Shown here: positions 1 to 5,402 of the stretch, piece after piece
Numbering within the stretch: position 1 is the first letter of the stretch
Layout of the letters: each line of letters starts with the position of its first letter
Assembly: GCA_002366725.1 (NCBI GenBank)
Contig: DFBT01000001.1
Span: 7,840 to 13,243, forward strand
Reading direction: 5' to 3'
From: Caldifarciminota bacterium UBA3073
GTDB taxonomy: Bacteria > Hydrothermota > UBA3073
Length of the DNA stretch: 5,404 bases
Program-made: the position numbers and the translations under genes
The notes under the pieces: generated by a model
Databases searched by the model: none
Told to the model about the DNA's origin: nothing
Seen by the model: the letters and a program-made list of their open reading frames with translations, nothing else

Positions 1-369
1 AGATGCAGTCAGATTTCAAAAATAATGCCCGTATTGATCGAAATAAATAGCGGTAGAGAAAGACAAAAATTTGGTGTATTCCCGGAAGATGCCGAGGATT
101 TGATAAGAGAAATCTCAGATTTTTCAAACATAAAAATTATGGGACTTATGACTATGGGTCCCCGTTTTGGCAATCCCATAGATTCTCGTCCATATTTTGT
201 AGAAACAAGAAAAATATTCGAAAAAATCAAAGAACTTAATATAGCAAATGTTGAAATGAGGTATCTCTCTATGGGTATGACGAATTCATATAAAGTTGCA
301 ATAGAGGAAGGTGCAAATATAGTAAGAATAGGTACATTGATATTCGGGAAAAGAGATTACGACCAATAA
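1..369 (+). CDS. yggS: YggS/PLPHP-family PLP-binding protein, C-terminal part (5' end outside window)
   Basis: This is the last 122 codons of a gene whose start lies before base 1; the frame is open from base 1 to the TAA at 367-369. Family signatures are visible: the beta strand MPVLIEINSG (from base 25), GLMTMGP (near base 143), LSMGMTNSYKVAIEEG and the phosphate-binding end VRIGTLIFGKRDY. Members are single-domain alpha/beta-barrel proteins of about 220-240 residues related to the N-terminal domain of alanine racemase. They bind pyridoxal 5'-phosphate and help keep the cytosolic PLP and amino-acid pools balanced, with no firmly established catalytic reaction. The Schiff-base lysine lies in the missing N-terminal half, so it cannot be checked. 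The first ATG in view (base 25) falls inside a core strand and is not the true start. The family assignment is firm; the exact physiological role is inferred from the family. Confidence 0.93.
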   Translation, partial: RCSQISKIMPVLIEINSGRERQKFGVFPEDAEDLIREISDFSNIKIMGLMTMGPRFGNPIDSRPYFVETRKIFEKIKELNIANVEMRYLSMGMTNSYKVAIEEGANIVRIGTLIFGKRDYDQ

Positions 370-374
370 GAAAA

Positions 375-452
375 ATGGAAAACGATGTTAAAAGGTGGCT
401 GAGGGGAGAGGGAGAGGTATTTTTAAGGGATACTGTGATGTTTTTTTCTTGA
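375..452 (+). pseudogene. Possible N-terminal stub of a SAM-dependent methyltransferase
   Basis: A 25-codon frame starts with ATG five bases after the yggS stop and ends at TGA 450-452. Its first residues, MENDVKRWLRGEGEVFLRD, resemble the amino-terminal helix of small class I SAM methyltransferases (pattern WLreEGekFLRdiGI, followed by the SAM-binding VLDFGCG motif). The resemblance stops at about base 431, and no glycine-rich SAM motif follows in any frame. I read it as the stump of a gene that once followed yggS in an operon and was cut down by a deletion. The match is recalled from the family and rests on about 19 residues, so chance similarity or a small non-homologous peptide remains possible. 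Confidence 0.35.
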
Positions 453-468
453 CATTATCATAAAAAGC

Positions 469-497
469 TTGACTTTTTGGGAAAAATGTGTTATAAC
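469..497 (+). promoter_or_regulatory. Sigma-70-type promoter with no intact gene directly downstream
   Basis: The -35 box TTGACT (469-474) and -10 box TATAAC (492-497) are separated by 17 bases, with a TG at 489-490 giving an extended -10. Transcription would start near base 504. The next thing downstream is the thioredoxin-like remnant, so this was probably that gene's promoter or that of a lost gene. It could still carry transcription through the repeat into the reductase gene at 980. A second CTTGAC (448-453) lies exactly 20 bases upstream of the CTTGAC at 468-473, but has no -10 box at a usable distance. Confidence 0.6.
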
Positions 498-571
498 AGT
501 AGCAGCATTAATGCACATCGCATTTTGATAGTTGTGTGATGCACATCTTTTTTGAATATCACGGGAGATTG

Positions 572-708
572 TATGTGGCGAGGAGATTTCGTGTAACAGC
601 AATACCAACTACTTATGTCATCGACAGAGAGGGGAATCTTTTTAAAAAATATGTGGGGCAAGGGAAAAAGAAGTATTCAAGAACGATATCGAACGACTGA
701 TAGAATAA
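572..708 (+). pseudogene. Remnant of a TlpA/ResA-type thioredoxin-like protein, C-terminal end, frameshifted
   Basis: In the frame of base 572 the translation reads YVARRFRVTAIPTTYVIDRE, continuing GNLFKKYVGQGKKKY. This is the C-terminal hallmark of periplasmic or extracytoplasmic thioredoxin-like proteins (AhpC/TSA-Redoxin, TlpA/ResA/CcmG type): the cis-proline in IPTT, then YVIDREG and the closing strand ending in G. That frame ends at TGA 698-700. Moving by one base at about 676 gives FKNDIERLIE and TAA at 706-708, the expected last helix of the family, so one base appears to have been lost near 674-677. The N-terminal two thirds, including the CxxC redox site and any signal peptide, are absent. 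It is therefore a gene fossil and not a working oxidoreductase. The upstream residues (about 512-571, same frame) do not look like the family. Confidence 0.72.
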
Positions 709-776
709 AACAAAAATCAAATATCAAAATGCAAAATGTAAAATGACAAATCAAAATTTAAAAATAAAAATCAGAG

Positions 777-821
777 ACCTTTCTATCTACACTGTAAGAA
801 AGGTTTACCGGCCTTGGTAAA
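777..821. other. Two adjacent hairpins in the core of repeat element 1
   Basis: ACCTTTCT (777-784) pairs perfectly with AGAAAGGT (797-804), the loop itself containing TAC/GTA that can extend the fold. Directly after it, TTTACC (804-809) pairs with GGTAAA (816-821) around the loop GGCCTT. The two stems share base 804 and are alternatively compatible with AAGG (800-803) pairing with CCTT (812-815). No U-tract follows, so this is not an intrinsic terminator. It most likely reflects the internal palindromes of the repeat, although it would be transcribed if transcription from 469-497 runs on. Confidence 0.5.
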
Positions 822-888
822 ACGATCGACTTTTGTTGTGGTCTTATGTCTTCGATACTTAATCTGAATTTTTGCATTTTAATATGTC

Positions 889-931
889 CATACGGATCTC
901 ATACGAGTCTGTGACCTGTCCATACGGATCT
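889..931. repeat. Three copies of CATACGGATCT at 11- and 21-base spacing
   Basis: CATACGGATCT occurs at 889-899 and 921-931, with a variant CATACGAGTCT directly abutting the first at 900-910. The outer two extend to the identical 15-mer TGTCCATACGGATCT (885-899 and 917-931). The spacings of 11 and 21 bases place all three on about the same face of the helix, 49-91 bases before the reductase start codon. They sit between the inner and outer inverted repeats of element 1, so they may be an insertion in that element, a protein-binding array, or local duplication. Confidence 0.6.
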
Positions 932-979
932 TAAGATGGATAATTTTGATTTTTTATATTTAATTTTTGATTTGTTGAT

Positions 980-1897
980 ATGGATTATGATTTAATAATT
1001 ATAGGAGGGGGACCCGCGGGTCTGACCGCGGGCATCTATGCCTCGAGGGCAAGACTTAAGACCCTGCTTCTGGAAAAGAATATCACGGGAGGACTTGCGG
1101 CAACTACCGACAAACTGGAAAACTATCCCGGGTTTCCAGATGGTATAGGTGGGATGGAACTGCTTGAAAAAATTAAAAAACAGGCAGAGAGATTCGGAAC
1201 TGAAATAAAGGAATTTGAGGAGGTTCGGGATGTAAAACCTTTAAATAAGAGGATAGAAATAACTACGGTGCAGGGGGAATATTCTGCCCTCTCAGTGATA
1301 ATAGCGTCCGGAAGTGAACCGAAGAAACTGAATGTGCCCGGTGAGGAAAAATTTCGCGGCAGGGGTGTCTCCTACTGTGCAACCTGCGATGGACCGCTCT
1401 TTGGTGAAAGGGATGTAGCAGTAGTGGGATGTGGGGATTCCGGACTACAGGAGGGAGAATATCTGCTGAAATTTGTAAAAAGTATAACATTTGTAGAATT
1501 TTTACCACATATGACCGCCGAAAAGATACTTCAAGAGAGATTCCAAAATCGGAAAAATACCAGGTTTCTTTTAAATCACAGATTGATAAGTATAAGTGGG
1601 AGTCAAACGGTTAGCTCCATACTGGTGCGAGACCGCGAGAAGGGGAAAGAAGAGGAACTGCCCGTCTCGGGGTTGTTTGTTTATGTCGGTCTCAAGCCGA
1701 ACTCAGACTTTTTGAAGGATGTCGTGGAACTTGATACATCTGGTTTCGTTGTGACCAATGAAAAAATGGAGACATCTATACCGGGTATATTTGCCGCAGG
1801 TGATATACGTTCCAAGGATGTCCGTCAGGTATCCACCGCGGTGGGAGATGGAACACTTGCGGCGATTGCCGCAGAGAAATATATACAAGATAGTTAA
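980..1897 (+). CDS. trxB: Thioredoxin reductase-like FAD flavoprotein (CATC redox site, non-canonical nucleotide site)
   Basis: The product has 305 residues, the usual length of low-molecular-weight bacterial thioredoxin reductase. It should transfer electrons from a reduced cofactor through FAD to its cysteine pair and on to thioredoxin or a similar small dithiol protein in the cytosol. Visible in order are the FAD-binding GGGPAG (residues 9-14), a conserved ENYPGFP (47-53), the redox-active C133-A-T-C136 followed by D137, a second nucleotide-binding glycine motif GCGDSG (150-155), and the closing FAD motif FAAGDIR (271-277). The NADPH-type signature HRRxxxR that normally follows the second glycine motif is missing: residues 171-180 read FVEFLPHMTA, with Glu173 near the end of the second strand. 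This argues against standard NADPH use and for NADH or another donor (inference). ATG 980 is chosen because the family starts a few residues before the first beta strand. It has no Shine-Dalgarno, the upstream bases being the edge of a repeat element. The radical SAM gene follows after 23 bases. Confidence 0.93.
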   Translation: MDYDLIIIGGGPAGLTAGIYASRARLKTLLLEKNITGGLAATTDKLENYPGFPDGIGGMELLEKIKKQAERFGTEIKEFEEVRDVKPLNKRIEITTVQGEYSALSVIIASGSEPKKLNVPGEEKFRGRGVSYCATCDGPLFGERDVAVVGCGDSGLQEGEYLLKFVKSITFVEFLPHMTAEKILQERFQNRKNTRFLLNHRLISISGSQTVSSILVRDREKGKEEELPVSGLFVYVGLKPNSDFLKDVVELDTSGFVVTNEKMETSIPGIFAAGDIRSKDVRQVSTAVGDGTLAAIAAEKYIQDS

Positions 1898-1920
1898 TGT
1901 TGCATTTATAGGGAGGAATT

Positions 1921-3339
1921 ATGAAGAGAGGTATAACTGCCCTTCTTAAACTCGGGGAAAGTGCGATATCAAACAAACATATAAGGAAATTTCTCATAAA
2001 TAATATAGATAAGCGTATCTACGGGGATCTTATAGAGAAAAATCCCGACGATAGACCCGTGAAGGTACAGGATGATAAGTATGTTCTCGCAAAGGCTCTT
2101 CTCCATTCCATAGACGATGCATTTAACAGGGGGCATATATCAAAGGGGTGTGCAAGGGGGCTGATCCAGGTATTTCTCGGTAATGTCTTCTTCGGGGGAT
2201 TTTACAAGAGGAGAGAATTCATAGAGAAACACGGGTTTAAGCCGCCGATGTTTATCACCATTGCACCCACAAAGGTCTGCAATCTGAAATGCAAGGGATG
2301 TTATGCAAATGCCGCTTATGAACCCAAAAAGTTGAGTTACGATACATTCGATAAAATATTAACGGATGCCAAGGAGTCGTGGGGAGCAAACTTCTTTGTG
2401 ATATCGGGTGGAGAACCACTTATGTATAAGGACGACGGTAAAACCCTGCTTGACATTGCAAGGGCACATAATGACTGTTTCTTCCTAATGTATACAAATG
2501 GGACACTCATAGATGGGGCGATGGCAAAAAGGCTCGCTTCGGTCGGGAATATCACACCGGCAATATCTGTTGAGGGATTTGAAAGAGAGACCGATGATAG
2601 AAGGGGAAAAGGCGTTTTCAGAAAGATACTTTCCGCAATGGATAATCTGAGAAATAATGGAGTTCCTTTCGGCATCTCGGTTACCGTGACTAAAAATAAT
2701 GTGGGGCTTATCTCATCAGACGAATTCATCGAATACTATTTTAAGGAACAGCATGCGATATATGGATGGTATTTCCACTACATGCCCATAGGTAGGGGAT
2801 ATACACTGGACATGCTTCCCACTCCGGAAGAGAGGGTGGAACTTCTGCGGAGGGAGTGGAGAGTGGTGAGAGAAAAGGATATTTTTCTTGTGGACTTCTG
2901 GAATTCCGGGACGGCGTCAGATGGATGTATATCTGCGGCAAGAGGGGGTGGATACTTCTACATAGACTGGGATGGCAATGTATGTCCCTGCGTATTCGTG
3001 CCCTACTCGGTGGATAACATAATTGAGTTATATAAAAGAGGTAAATCGCTGGAGAATGCCATAAATTCAGAACTATTTAAAAAAATAAGGCGTTGGCAGG
3101 CGGATTATGGTTATGAGAGACCGAGAAACGAGGTTGGAAACTGGCTACGACAGTGCCCGATAAGAGACCACTATGACACGATGTATAAAATACTGAAAGA
3201 GACGAATGCAGTGCCGATAGACATCTCGGGAGAAGAAATACTGAAAGATGAAAAGTATAGAAAGGGGCTCGTGGGATACGGTGAGCAGATAGAAGAACTC
3301 ACAAAGTATATATGGGAGAAGGAATATCTCCTGGGATAG
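1921..3339 (+). CDS. Radical SAM protein with SPASM/Twitch-like C-terminal cysteines, function unknown
   Basis: The product is 472 residues and cytosolic, with no signal peptide or membrane segment. An N-terminal extension of about 110 residues precedes the radical SAM core. The core shows C120-x3-C124-x2-C127 (in CNLKCKGCYA), which should hold the SAM-binding 4Fe-4S cluster, then GGEP (163-166), a conserved MYTNGT strand and SVEGF (216-220). The C-terminal part has DFWNSG (325-330), C336, YIDWDGNVCPCVF with C355 and C357, and C412 in a CPIRDHY motif. These four cysteines could bind one auxiliary Fe-S cluster, as in shortened SPASM (Twitch) domains. I recognise this architecture (DFWNSG, YIDWDGNV, CPIRDH) as a recurrent family of anaerobes but know no assigned reaction; peptide or cofactor modification would be a guess. 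The start is secured by GGGAGG (1911-1916) a few bases before ATG 1921. The 23-base gap after the reductase gene indicates one operon. Confidence 0.9.
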   Translation: MKRGITALLKLGESAISNKHIRKFLINNIDKRIYGDLIEKNPDDRPVKVQDDKYVLAKALLHSIDDAFNRGHISKGCARGLIQVFLGNVFFGGFYKRREFIEKHGFKPPMFITIAPTKVCNLKCKGCYANAAYEPKKLSYDTFDKILTDAKESWGANFFVISGGEPLMYKDDGKTLLDIARAHNDCFFLMYTNGTLIDGAMAKRLASVGNITPAISVEGFERETDDRRGKGVFRKILSAMDNLRNNGVPFGISVTVTKNNVGLISSDEFIEYYFKEQHAIYGWYFHYMPIGRGYTLDMLPTPEERVELLRREWRVVREKDIFLVDFWNSGTASDGCISAARGGGYFYIDWDGNVCPCVFVPYSVDNIIELYKRGKSLENAINSELFKKIRRWQADYGYERPRNEVGNWLRQCPIRDHYDTMYKILKETNAVPIDISGEEILKDEKYRKGLVGYGEQIEELTKYIWEKEYLLG

Positions 3340-3392
3340 GAGATAATTTGCTCGTCCACCTCGGTCATCCCCAAAAATTTTGTATTTTTTCC

Positions 3393-3421
3393 TTGACTTT
3401 TAAAAAAAGGTGTGATATAAT
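3393..3421 (+). promoter_or_regulatory. Strong sigma-70-type promoter for the hydrogenase-like operon
   Basis: TTGACT (3393-3398) and a perfect TATAAT (3416-3421) are separated by 17 bases, with TG at 3413-3414 making an extended -10. Transcription would begin near 3428, giving a leader of roughly 40 bases before the TTG start at 3468. The 30 bases from CTTGAC to the -10 box match the orphan promoter at 468-497 in 22 positions, so this may be a house style of the genome. No operator palindrome is evident around it, and no clear terminator separates it from the preceding gene, so read-through from the trxB operon is possible. Confidence 0.82.
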
Positions 3422-3456
3422 AAACGCCCAAATAATCCGAGTCCTTCTTTGAAAGC

Positions 3457-3461
3457 GGGGG
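3457..3461 (+). promoter_or_regulatory. Ribosome binding site GGGGG before a TTG start
   Basis: GGGGG lies six bases before TTG 3468 and is the best-placed purine tract for that start. A more canonical GGGGAGG (3486-3492) lies inside the proposed coding region, but is only two bases from the next in-frame TTG at 3495, too close for normal use. The choice of start therefore rests on spacing. Confidence 0.45.
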
Positions 3462-3467
3462 TAGAAT

Positions 3468-4430
3468 TTGCCGGATATTCAGATAGGGGAGGGATTGGAG
3501 ATAAAATTCATATCGAAAGAAAAGATAACGGGGTTGATAAGCAGTTTGGAGGGTGAGGTATTTATAACCCAAAAGAGAGAAGATTCCTTTTATTGGCAGA
3601 AACACCCCTGTGCTTTTTCGTTGGAGGGTTTCAGAACTTTTCTCCCACCTAAATTCTTTTTCTACAGTCCTCAGGAAAAACTCAAAGAAAAAAATATTAT
3701 TAAAAGGGCAGTGGTCGGTATAAAGGCATGCGACCTCAGGGGATTGCTATTTTTGAAAAAGGTCTTCAGGGAGGGGGACTTCGTAGACCCCTTTTTCAGG
3801 GATGATGTATTTATAATTTCCGCAGACTGCACATATCCTGGTGGAAATTGTTTTTGCACACTCCTCGGAGACAACCCCTACCCGGAGGAGGGGTTTGACC
3901 TGAATCTGTCAGAGGTGGAGGGTGGATTCTTAGTCGAAATGGGAAGTAGTAGGGGCGAGGCATTGGTGGAAGTGAAACGAGCCCTTTTTTCTCCCGCAGA
4001 TTCCGAGAAAGTAGAAGAAAGGAAAAGGAGAAGGGAGGCAATAAAGGAGCAGATAAGCGGTGAGAAGATAGAAATCGAGAAGAACATAGAACGCGCGGAG
4101 ATTGTCGAGGAGATTAAAAAATGCGTATCCTGTGGAGCCTGTACCAATATATGTCCTTCCTGTTTCTGTTTTCTGCTCGGAGAAGGAGAGAATTTTGAAA
4201 AAGTTCGTTTTTGGGATTCCTGCCAGTATCCCGGATATGCGCGCGTGGCGGGAGGTGCAAATCCGAGAAAGGAACTCGACAAGAGATTTATTTACAGATT
4301 AAAATGTAAGTTTGAATATTCGCCCGAGAGATTTGGATTGAGGGGCTGTTTTGGTTGTGGAAGATGCATTTCCGCGTGTTTGGGTGGAATAAATTTTAGA
4401 GATGTCCTGTTGAAATTGAGCAAGAAGTGA
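3468..4430 (+). CDS. hydB: Sulfhydrogenase / anaerobic sulfite reductase-type beta subunit (two 4Fe-4S clusters)
   Basis: The 320-residue protein belongs to the family shared by the beta subunit of cytosolic sulfhydrogenases (HydB) and subunit A of anaerobic sulfite reductase (AsrA). It is an electron-wiring subunit between an FAD partner and a catalytic core. Visible are GIKACDL (84-90), FVDPFFRDDVFIISADC (105-121) followed by CFC (128-130), a charged helical linker (about 178-215), cluster motif one C219-x2-C222-x2-C225-x3-C229, the family block FWDSCQYPGYARVAGG (248-263), and cluster motif two C294-x2-C297-x2-C300-x3-C304. Each four-cysteine set should bind one 4Fe-4S cluster. The proposed start is TTG 3468; the in-frame TTG 3495 would give MEIKFISKEK, which looks more like the family's usual beginning, so the N-terminus is uncertain by nine residues. 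The gamma gene follows 165 bases later across a repeat. The sequence alone does not settle hydrogenase versus sulfite reductase use. Confidence 0.88.
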   Translation: MPDIQIGEGLEIKFISKEKITGLISSLEGEVFITQKREDSFYWQKHPCAFSLEGFRTFLPPKFFFYSPQEKLKEKNIIKRAVVGIKACDLRGLLFLKKVFREGDFVDPFFRDDVFIISADCTYPGGNCFCTLLGDNPYPEEGFDLNLSEVEGGFLVEMGSSRGEALVEVKRALFSPADSEKVEERKRRREAIKEQISGEKIEIEKNIERAEIVEEIKKCVSCGACTNICPSCFCFLLGEGENFEKVRFWDSCQYPGYARVAGGANPRKELDKRFIYRLKCKFEYSPERFGLRGCFGCGRCISACLGGINFRDVLLKLSKK

Positions 4431-4435
4431 AAAGT

Positions 4436-4592
4436 AATATCAAAAACATAAACCGAAAATTAAAAATTGCCACAGATTACACTGATTTTAAGAGGTTTGT
4501 CCGATCATTTTTAATTTGTTAATCAGAGTTAATCTGTGCAATCAGTGGCTGAAAGAAATAATTTTAATATTTGATTTTTGATATTTAATTTG
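4436..4592. repeat. Interspersed repeat element 2, palindromic, between the beta and gamma genes
   Basis: The outer ends are imperfect inverted copies: AATATCAAAAA (4436-4446) and AAAATTA (4456-4462) mirror the segment 4559-4592. The inner arms are CACAGATTACACTGATT (4471-4487) and AATCAGAGTTAATCTGTG (4521-4538), which pair over 17 bases with one extra base on the right arm, and GCC/GGC outside them. The right tip (4561-4580) matches the inverted left tip of element 1 in 19 of 20 bases. The CACAGATTACACTGATT core is a motif I have seen in intergenic repeats of other environmental bacterial genomes (recalled, not searched). There is no coding frame. If beta and gamma are co-transcribed, the mRNA would carry a long hairpin here, which could affect RNA stability or the subunit ratio. 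Confidence 0.78.
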
Positions 4593-4595
4593 TCT

Positions 4596-5402
4596 ATGGT
4601 TAATCCCTATAAACCCATAATCTCCAAAGTAAAGAGGGTGGTGGAAGAAACTCCCAATATAAAGACATTCACTCTGGCACCCGAAGAGAGGATCGAATTT
4701 AAAACTGGCCAGTTTGTTCAATTTACAGTTCGCGAGGTTGGCGAAGCACCTTTTACCCCATCATCCTCTCCCTTTACCAGGGATGAAATGGATATCACTA
4801 TTATGGAGGCAGGACGGGTAACAAAGGCAATACATTGCCTGCAAGAGGGTGATTTAGTGGGGATAAGGGGTCCGCTCGGCAGGGGTTATCCGCTTGAAGA
4901 ATTCTACGGGAAAGAGATTTTAGTCCTGGGTGGAGGGGTGGGAATGGCTCCCTTAAGGTCTTTGCTCCTGACACTTATAGCTCTGAAGAGCAAGTTCAAG
5001 CGGATACTTTTACTATATGGTGCAAAGACTCCAGAGGACATCGTGTACAAAGGTCAATTTGCCGACTGGAAGGGAGAGGGAGTAGAGATTCACCGTTCCG
5101 TGGACAGGGGAGATGGTGTCTGGAAAGGTAGGATCGGGGTCGTTACCGTTTTGTTTGACGAGGTAAAACTTAATAATGAGGTAGCTATTGTCTGTGGTCC
5201 CCCGATAATGATGAAGTTTGGGGCATTTAAACTTCTCGAGATTGGATATAAACCCGAAAACATCTATCTGTCAATGGAGAAGAATATGTCCTGTGGCATT
5301 GGTAAATGCGGACACTGTGCCCTGGGACCGTACTTTGTATGTAAAGACGGACCCGTATTTAAGTATTCGGAGATAAAGGATATTGAGGAAATATGGGATT
5401 AG
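4596..5402 (+). CDS. hydG: Sulfhydrogenase / anaerobic sulfite reductase-type gamma subunit (FAD, NAD(P), 2Fe-2S)
   Basis: The 268-residue protein is a ferredoxin-NADP reductase-fold flavoprotein of the HydG/AsrB family. This is the cytosolic diaphorase subunit that exchanges electrons between NAD(P)H and the Fe-S chain of its partner complex. Visible in order are the FAD-domain segment GQFVQF (38-43) with PFTPSSSP (52-59) replacing the usual RxYS, GPLGRG (92-97), the nucleotide-binding GGGVGMAPLR (112-121), CGPPIMMKF (200-208), and a C-terminal cluster C233-x4-C238-x2-C241-x7-C249 that should bind 2Fe-2S. The length is normal for the family. ATG 4596 is preferred over the in-frame TTG at 4578 because the bases before 4596 belong to a repeat and family proteins begin close to the first FAD-domain strand. 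No Shine-Dalgarno precedes it. The stop TAG is two bases from the window end. The usual next genes would be the delta (small) and alpha (NiFe large) subunits, or a siroheme sulfite reductase subunit. Confidence 0.9.
   Translation: MVNPYKPIISKVKRVVEETPNIKTFTLAPEERIEFKTGQFVQFTVREVGEAPFTPSSSPFTRDEMDITIMEAGRVTKAIHCLQEGDLVGIRGPLGRGYPLEEFYGKEILVLGGGVGMAPLRSLLLTLIALKSKFKRILLLYGAKTPEDIVYKGQFADWKGEGVEIHRSVDRGDGVWKGRIGVVTVLFDEVKLNNEVAIVCGPPIMMKFGAFKLLEIGYKPENIYLSMEKNMSCGIGKCGHCALGPYFVCKDGPVFKYSEIKDIEEIWD

Larger units (their letters stand above)
711..969. repeat. AT-rich interspersed repeat element 1 with imperfect terminal inverted repeats
   Basis: The ends 711-739 and 941-969 are inverted copies of each other, 23 of 29 bases matching by eye. 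A second inverted pair lies inside: ATATCAAAATGCAAAA (721-736) against the complement of 870-885 (15 of 16), and AAAAATCAGA (766-775) against the complement of 863-873. The middle carries short hairpins (777-821) and a cluster of 11-base direct repeats (889-931). The left tip CAAAAATCAAATATCAAAAT (711-730) recurs inverted at 4561-4580 with 19 of 20 bases identical, so the window holds at least two members of one family. No coding frame is present, which suggests a non-autonomous, MITE-like or palindromic intergenic element. It ends 10 bases before the start codon of the reductase gene. Exact borders and any target duplication are unclear because the flanks are themselves AT-rich. Confidence 0.7.

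Noticed and set aside
449..454. TTGACA as a -35 box
   Set aside because: No -10-like hexamer lies 16-18 bases downstream; the neighbouring TTGACT at 469 has the correctly spaced -10.
684..691. CGATATCG palindrome
   Set aside because: It is a short perfect palindrome within the degraded gene, explainable by chance and not paired with any promoter.
777..821. Riboswitch or attenuator before trxB
   Set aside because: The hairpins are short, lie inside a repeat with mirrored arms, lack a U-tract, and match no riboswitch core I can recognise.
885..931. CRISPR-like repeat pair
   Set aside because: Only two exact 15-base copies with a 17-base gap that itself contains a degenerate copy; too short and irregular for an array, and no cas genes are present.
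2337..2729. 130-codon open frame on the minus strand
   Set aside because: It lies antisense to the radical SAM core, whose protein has clear family motifs; the reverse translation is serine/proline/leucine-rich low-information sequence with no recognisable domain.
3340..3392. Intrinsic terminator after the radical SAM gene
   Set aside because: There are T-rich stretches but no stable GC stem before them.
3171..3605. 144-codon minus-strand frame spanning the intergenic promoter
   Set aside because: It overlaps two supported genes and the strong promoter, and shows no domain or ribosome binding site.
3878..4282. 134-codon open frame on the minus strand
   Set aside because: It is antisense to the beta subunit; its Ser/Phe-rich content is what purine-rich AGA/GAG codons give on the opposite strand.
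4578..4595. TTG at 4578 as the start of the gamma subunit
   Set aside because: The six extra codons are made of repeat-element sequence and no ribosome binding site precedes the TTG; ATG 4596 fits the family N-terminus better.
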